Below, in pieces: positions 33,111 to 37,570 of a stretch of 37,570 nt of DNA; the first letter of the stretch is position 1; each line of letters begins with the position of its first letter. Origin of the DNA: an uncultured Ruminococcus sp. (GTDB lineage: Bacteria > Bacillota > Clostridia > Oscillospirales > Ruminococcaceae); the NCBI GenBank assembly GCA_902787365.1, contig CADAGC010000011.1, positions 1 through 37,570 of the forward strand. The letters run 5' to 3'. Both the position numbers and the translations under genes were made by a program. The notes beneath the pieces were generated by a model. That model was given only the letters and a program-made list of their open reading frames with translations. It searched no databases and was not told where the DNA came from.

Positions 33111-34120
33111 ACTTTTTTGCATATTTAAAAGACAGGCTGCCCGCCGTTGTGATACTTACTACGGGGTATCTGATAATGCTCTGCTTTTTCGGCGGCTATC
33201 ATTCGGGCGGCGAGCAGGTGTGCATAATAAGCGCTGTTTACTGGCTCACGGTGCTGGCTGTGCTGTGTGCCGAATATTTCAGGCGCCGCAGGTTTTATAA
33301 CAAAGCAGCAGACTCACTCAAAGGCCTTGATAAAAAATACCTACTCCCCGAAATGATAGAGAAGCCCGCATTCTACGAGGGGCTGCTTTGCTATGATCTT
33401 ATCTGCGACTGCGGCAAGAGCATGACCGAGAACGTGTCATACCACAAGCGGCAGGCGGACGAGTTTCGTGAGTTTATTGAGCTTTGGGTGCATGAGGTCA
33501 AGCTGCCGATAGCGTCGCTTTCATTAATGGCACACAACGAGGGCGAGGCGGGCGAGAAGTACACCGAGCAGCTTTCGAGGATAGATGCTTATGTTGAAAA
33601 CGTGCTCTATTACGCAAGGAGCGAGAACGCACAGAAAGACTACATAATAAAAGAAACGACCATAGGCCGTGTGTTCAAGGGCGCAGCCCTCAAAAACCGT
33701 GAGAGCCTTCAGCAGCGTGGCGTGACTGTCACCGCCGAGGGGCTTGATAAAAAGGTGATGACAGACAGCAAGTGGCTTGAATATATCTTCACGCAGCTGA
33801 TAGCAAACAGCCTGAAATATTTCTCCCCCGAAAGAGAAGCGCAGATAACTGTCTGTGCCGAGGAGAATGACAATGCCGTGACGGTGCATTTTAAAGACAA
33901 CGGTATCGGCATACCCGCAACAGACCTGCCCTATATCTTTGAAAAAAGCTTCACGGGTCAGAATGGGCGGCTGCACTCAAAAAGCACGGGCATGGGGCTT
34001 TATATAACCGAGAGCCTTTGCCGCAAGCTCGGCCATAAGGTGAGCGCTGAATCGGTGCAGGGCGAGTATACCGACATAATGATAAGCTTTGGCAAGAATG
34101 ATATCTACAGACCCGAATAA
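33107..34120 (+). CDS. BceS-like intramembrane-sensing histidine kinase
   Basis: A 337-aa sensor kinase with only two short membrane helices (about 12-29 and 36-57) and almost no outer loop, the hallmark of the BceS group, which senses through a Bce-type exporter. The phospho-acceptor region is ELWVHEVKLPIASLSL (His129). The ATP-binding domain has the N-box IANSLKYFS, G1 DNGIGIP, F-box YIFEKSFTGQNGR, and G2 STGMGLYI. No exporter is adjacent; the BceAB-like pair at 21848-24692 is the obvious candidate partner. Coupled to the regulator by 4 nt. Ends 12 bp before the next gene. Confidence 0.92.
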   Translation: MNFFAYLKDRLPAVVILTTGYLIMLCFFGGYHSGGEQVCIISAVYWLTVLAVLCAEYFRRRRFYNKAADSLKGLDKKYLLPEMIEKPAFYEGLLCYDLICDCGKSMTENVSYHKRQADEFREFIELWVHEVKLPIASLSLMAHNEGEAGEKYTEQLSRIDAYVENVLYYARSENAQKDYIIKETTIGRVFKGAALKNRESLQQRGVTVTAEGLDKKVMTDSKWLEYIFTQLIANSLKYFSPEREAQITVCAEENDNAVTVHFKDNGIGIPATDLPYIFEKSFTGQNGRLHSKSTGMGLYITESLCRKLGHKVSAESVQGEYTDIMISFGKNDIYRPE

Positions 34121-34132
34121 GGAGGGGAAAAT

Positions 34133-35242
34133 ATGCGTGACTTAGACAAATTCCGTGGCTGCCTGATAGGCGGTGCGGCAGGCGATGCGCTTGGCTATGC
34201 GGTGGAGTTTTTAGACGAGGGAACAATCCACGAGCGTTACGGCGAGGGCGGAATCACAGACTATCGCCTTATAAACGGCACAGCGCAGATATCAGACGAT
34301 ACGCAGATGACCCTCTTTACCGCAAACGGCCTGCTCTTATGCACCACAAGAGCGCAGATGAAAGGCCTGCGGCTGAGCTATATAGACTTTATCAGAGATA
34401 TGTATAAATGCTGGCTGCGCACGCAGGAGGGGGCGTTCCCTACACGTAACGAATACCGCAAGTCGTGGCTTTTGAATATACCGCAGCTTTATGATATGCG
34501 TGCCCCCGGCGTTACCTGCACTAAAGCTATAGCCACAGGTGCGCAGGGAACTGTTGACAAGCCTGAAAACGACAGCAAGGGTTGCGGCGGCGTTATGCGT
34601 GTTGCCCCCATAGGGCTGTATTTCTGTGACTATGATATGGATATAGAGCAAAGCGATATGCTTGCTGCCGATGCAGCGGCGCTGACTCACGGGCACGAGC
34701 TGGGCTATATCCCCGCAGCGGCGCTTGCGCATATAGTAAGGCGCATAGGCGAGAGCGGAATGACTGTCACCGAGGCGGCAGCTGATGCTGTAAAGACAAT
34801 GCAGGAACTATTCCCAAATGCTGTGCATATAGGCGAGTTTGTGGATATAATGCAGCGTGCCCTTGACCTTGCAAAATCTGATATGAGCGACATTGACGCC
34901 ATACATTCCCTCGGTGAGGGCTGGGTGGCGGAGGAGACTCTTGCTATTGCAGTATTCTGCTCCGCAAGGTATGAGAATGACTTTGAGAAAGCGCTTATCG
35001 CCGCCGTTAACCACAAGGGCGACAGCGACTCGACAGGCGCTGTGACGGGCAACATCTTGGGCACACGGTTGGGCTTTGAGGCGATAGGCGGTAAGTTCAG
35101 GCAAAACCTCGAGCTTTACGACACGATACTTGAAATTGCCGATGATATGTATAACGACTGCAAGATGAGCGAGTTCGGCAAGATATATGACCCCGTGTGG
35201 GACAGAAAATACATAAGGGCGATCTACCCTTTCATAAAATAG
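34133..35242 (+). CDS. ADP-ribosylglycohydrolase family protein
   Basis: A 369-aa enzyme of the DraG/ARH family, which removes ADP-ribose from proteins or other acceptors. The di-magnesium site shows GCLIGGAAGDALGYAVEF near the start, then ISDDTQMTLF (Asp pair) and the late HKGDSDSTGAVTGNILG. The size is typical. AAGGAGGGG precedes the ATG, only 12 bp after the kinase, so it is probably read with the two-component genes, and it ends in its own terminator. No ADP-ribosyltransferase is visible in the window. The substrate is unknown. Confidence 0.93.
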   Translation: MRDLDKFRGCLIGGAAGDALGYAVEFLDEGTIHERYGEGGITDYRLINGTAQISDDTQMTLFTANGLLLCTTRAQMKGLRLSYIDFIRDMYKCWLRTQEGAFPTRNEYRKSWLLNIPQLYDMRAPGVTCTKAIATGAQGTVDKPENDSKGCGGVMRVAPIGLYFCDYDMDIEQSDMLAADAAALTHGHELGYIPAAALAHIVRRIGESGMTVTEAAADAVKTMQELFPNAVHIGEFVDIMQRALDLAKSDMSDIDAIHSLGEGWVAEETLAIAVFCSARYENDFEKALIAAVNHKGDSDSTGAVTGNILGTRLGFEAIGGKFRQNLELYDTILEIADDMYNDCKMSEFGKIYDPVWDRKYIRAIYPFIK

Positions 35243-35247
35243 ACAAC

Positions 35248-35278
35248 AGGTGCTGCTTTAACGGGCGGCGCCTTTTTT
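35248..35278 (+). terminator. Terminator after the ADP-ribosylglycohydrolase gene
   Basis: AGGTGCTGC/GCGGCGCCT form a 9-bp stem (two U-G pairs), 8-nt loop, then TTTTTT. Confidence 0.8.
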
Positions 35279-35366
35279 ATATGTCAAAAAACAGACAATT
35301 GATTTATACACTATGCACAAACTTTGTGGCTGTCCAAAAAATGATACACAATATTCTTTAAATATA

Positions 35367-35375
35367 TGGTATAAT
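35367..35375 (+). promoter_or_regulatory. Extended -10 promoter of the MoxR-DUF5682 locus
   Basis: TGGTATAAT (TATAAT at 35370-35375 with the TGn extension). No good -35 box at 17 bp, which fits an extended -10 promoter. Confidence 0.55.
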
Positions 35376-35422
35376 TGATATAGGCAATAAAGAACTTGGC
35401 GAAAAACGAGAGGAGAATTATT

Positions 35423-36526
35423 ATGCAGCAGTTTATTAAACCGCCTGTTGAACAGAGATACAGAAACGAGCTTGATATGCTCATATTTGCAGATGACGGC
35501 AAGAAGCCCGATAACTGGGTGCTCTCGCCCAAAATGGTGCGCACCTTTATCCTTGGCGGCGAGGTGGATACCAAAGACGGCAAAGAGAAGATAACACGCA
35601 AATTCTACGGCAACGATGCCCTTGTAGAGCGTGCGATAATAACCCTTGCAGGCAGCCGTGGCCTTATGCTGGTGGGTGAGCCGGGAACGGCAAAGACTAT
35701 GCTTTCCGAGCTTTTGTGCGCAGCTATAAGCGGAGTATCTACCAACACCGTGCAGGGCACAGCAGGCACTACCGAGGATATGATAAAGTATAGCTGGAAC
35801 TATGCGCTGCTGCTCTCAAAAGGCCCGTGCAGAGAGGCACTTGTGCCCTCGCCGCTGCTTGTGGGAATGGAAAAGGGCATTATCGCCCGCTTTGAGGAGA
35901 TAACACGAACCCCCGCCGAGATACAGGACAGCCTTATCTCGGTAATGAGTGACCAGATACTTAATATCCCCGAGCTGGGTGATGAGGGGCTTGTGCTGGC
36001 ACGCCCCGGCTTTAACATCATAGGCACAGCCAACACACGTGACAAGGGCGTAAACGAGATGTCGGGTGCGCTCAAGAGGCGTTTTAATTTCGAGACGGTC
36101 GAGCCTGTTAAGGACGTGCGGCTCGAAAAAGAGATAATCGTCAAGGAGGCGCAGGACTTAGCGGCAGCGGGGCATATAGATGCGCCCATAGATACCGACG
36201 TTGCAGAGCTTCTGGCGGTAACATATCACGAGCTGCGTGAGGGAATGACGGCAGACGGAACAGTAGTCGCCAAGCCCAACGCCGTGATGAGCACAGCCGA
36301 AGCGGTGTCGGTCTACTTCCAGACGATAAGCCACGCATGGTACCTGGGCAGCGGCAGGGTCGATCTGAACGTTCTCACCCAGAGCCTGCTCGGTGCGGTC
36401 TGCAAAGAAAACAAGGACGACCTTGACAAGCTGAAGAGCTATTTCAGAGTGGCAGTAAAGGAAAAGAGCAGCAGGGAGGGCGGCTTATGGAAGGAATATT
36501 TGAACACGGCATCGCTGCTGAGATAA
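35423..36526 (+). CDS. MoxR-type AAA+ ATPase
   Basis: A 367-aa AAA+ ATPase. Walker A is GEPGTAKT (85-92). The Walker B position reads GIIARFEEITRTP, where the usual acidic pair is kept as EE. Sensor-type IIGTANTRDKGVNEMSGALKRRFNFE contains the arginine-finger region. MoxR ATPases act as assembly or remodelling factors with von Willebrand A partners. This member has a longer N-terminus and is coupled to a DUF5682 gene that starts 40 nt before its end. Such pairs form a recurrent but weakly characterised neighbourhood that often continues with SWIM zinc-finger and vWA genes. ATG 35423 follows GAGAGGAG. Confidence 0.9.
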   Translation: MQQFIKPPVEQRYRNELDMLIFADDGKKPDNWVLSPKMVRTFILGGEVDTKDGKEKITRKFYGNDALVERAIITLAGSRGLMLVGEPGTAKTMLSELLCAAISGVSTNTVQGTAGTTEDMIKYSWNYALLLSKGPCREALVPSPLLVGMEKGIIARFEEITRTPAEIQDSLISVMSDQILNIPELGDEGLVLARPGFNIIGTANTRDKGVNEMSGALKRRFNFETVEPVKDVRLEKEIIVKEAQDLAAAGHIDAPIDTDVAELLAVTYHELREGMTADGTVVAKPNAVMSTAEAVSVYFQTISHAWYLGSGRVDLNVLTQSLLGAVCKENKDDLDKLKSYFRVAVKEKSSREGGLWKEYLNTASLLR

Positions 36527-37570
36527 TACCCTTTGACCTTGATGCGCCGTTTTTGCTTTTTCCCGTAAGACATCACAGCCCCGCCTGCTCATATCAGCTG
36601 ATAAGGACGGTTAAAGCATACAAGCCCGATATCATACTCATCGAAGGCCCCGAGAACGCTAATGACCTTATCCCAGTTCTGACAGACGAGCGCACAAGGC
36701 TTCCTGCGGCGATATATTATTACTACAAGGATAAGAAAAAGCATATCTCCGATGAGGGGGAGGATTACAGGTGTTATTACCCGTTTTTAAAGTCATCGCC
36801 CGAGTATAATGCTATGCTGTGCGCAAATAATGAGGGCATACCCGCACGGTTTATCGACCTACCCTACAGCGAGATTCTTATTAACACCAAGCAGGACAAG
36901 GGACTTTTAAAGGGCGATAAGCACTCATACGCTGATGATTCAAGAATCACAAGAGGGCAGTTTTACAAGGCACTTTGCGATAAAACGGGTATACGGAGCT
37001 TTGAAGAATTCTGGGAGAAATATTTCGAGATAGAGGGAGTTTACAAGACACCGCAGGAGTTTGTAAAAGCTATGCACACTCATTGTGCCCTTGCAAGGCA
37101 GTCCACCCCGTATGATGAGATGAAAGCCGATGCCACCCTTATAAGAGAGCAGCATATGGCCGTAAACATAAAAGATGCTATGAGCAGATATGACAAGGTG
37201 CTTGTCGTCACGGGCGGCTTTCACAGCAGGGGGCTTTATGATCTGCTCACAGGCGGTGAGATAAAGCCCGTCAAGCTCCATTCCGTGCCCAAAGACTGCA
37301 CGGGCTGTTTTCCTGCGGCGTATTCATACGAGGCGGCAGATGCGCTGCACGGCTATTCGTCGGGAATGAGCTTTCCGTTCTTTTATGACAGCGTGTTTGA
37401 GAGATTGACCGAGCAGGCAGAGCCGTCGGGGGCGTATTCTGCGCAGGTGCTTGATATGCTTGCGCTTTGCGCTAAAAAGTGCAAGGAAAAGGAGCTGCCC
37501 GTCGCTATTTCAGATGTCACGGCGGCGCACACCCTCACGTGCGGCCTTGCAGCGCTCAGGAATATCCCCG
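36487..37570 (+). CDS. DUF5682 family protein (truncated by the window edge)
   Basis: Open from the ATG at 36487 to the last base: 361 codons seen, while family members are usually about 700-850 aa. Seen: FPVRHHSPACSYQL (about 25-38), DIILIEGPENANDLIPVL, and VLVVTGGFHSRGLYDLL. This His-rich start, the EGP motif and GGFHS resemble the TraB/ChaN/EreA-like hydrolase fold, which is my inference. GGGAGGGCGG gives a ribosome binding site. The start overlaps the MoxR gene by 40 nt in another frame, an unusually long overlap that suggests tightly coupled expression. The C-terminal half and downstream partners are outside the window. Confidence 0.82.
   Translation, partial: MEGIFEHGIAAEIIPFDLDAPFLLFPVRHHSPACSYQLIRTVKAYKPDIILIEGPENANDLIPVLTDERTRLPAAIYYYYKDKKKHISDEGEDYRCYYPFLKSSPEYNAMLCANNEGIPARFIDLPYSEILINTKQDKGLLKGDKHSYADDSRITRGQFYKALCDKTGIRSFEEFWEKYFEIEGVYKTPQEFVKAMHTHCALARQSTPYDEMKADATLIREQHMAVNIKDAMSRYDKVLVVTGGFHSRGLYDLLTGGEIKPVKLHSVPKDCTGCFPAAYSYEAADALHGYSSGMSFPFFYDSVFERLTEQAEPSGAYSAQVLDMLALCAKKCKEKELPVAISDVTAAHTLTCGLAALRNIP

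Noticed and set aside
1..37570. CRISPR array, tRNA or rRNA genes
   Set aside because: No regularly spaced repeats with unique spacers and no cloverleaf or rRNA-like sequence were seen by eye.

Overview
The window looks like chromosome from an anaerobic, probably spore-forming Gram-positive of the Ruminococcus/Oscillospiraceae type. This is inferred from gene content (type III glutamine synthetase, an MsmX-type sugar-transport ATPase, cotJABC, a BceRS-like two-component system), strong AGGAGG-type ribosome binding sites, near-consensus TTGACA/TATAAT promoters and moderate GC. No rRNA, tRNA, CRISPR array, prophage or insertion sequence with a transposase was seen.

Layout. Positions 1-364 hold a hairpin-rich dispersed repeat and the glnN terminator. 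Positions 365-6470 are four minus-strand genes: glnN, an SGNH-hydrolase lipoprotein, an msmX/ugpC-type ATPase, and an rsuA-type pseudouridine synthase. A second hairpin-rich element (about 6494-6683) precedes a zinc-ribbon membrane protein and a convergent DUF4830 lipoprotein-like/anchored protein. From 8167 to 16057 the plus strand carries a class B penicillin-binding protein, a MinD/ParA-like ATPase with methylglyoxal synthase, a four-gene operon (acidic-tail protein, thrB, 2-hydroxyacyl-CoA dehydratase-related protein, histidine phosphatase) and a HAD phosphatase. Positions 16058-16790 hold a duplicated leader with tiny ORFs. Then come a PAS/degenerate-GGDEF/EAL protein, a 238-bp inverted-repeat-bounded element, a tocopherol-cyclase-like gene (minus) and a secreted beta-helix protein.

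Positions 21848-24692 encode a BceAB-type ABC exporter, followed by cotJA-cotJB-cotJC, a 59-aa minus-strand protein, leuC-dabb-leuD, an unknown minus-strand gene, an ECF sigma factor with a large one-pass membrane partner, a C_GCAxxG_C_C redox-type protein, a BceRS-like two-component system, an ADP-ribosylglycohydrolase, and the start of a MoxR AAA ATPase - DUF5682 locus that runs off the right edge.

Functional themes. Nitrogen assimilation appears to be controlled by an attenuator-like leader. Leucine and threonine biosynthesis sit in short operons. Cell-envelope sensing is represented by the Bce-type exporter, the Bce-type two-component system about 8 kb away, the PBP and the ECF sigma pair. 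The least conventional material is (i) a family of mosaic palindromic elements in at least four copies, whose ends appear to supply the last codons and stops of neighbouring genes, (ii) a tandemly duplicated leader/start-codon region, (iii) the membrane partner of the ECF sigma factor, with a duplicated extracellular module, and (iv) the MoxR-DUF5682 locus, a member of a poorly characterised AAA/effector-like gene neighbourhood.
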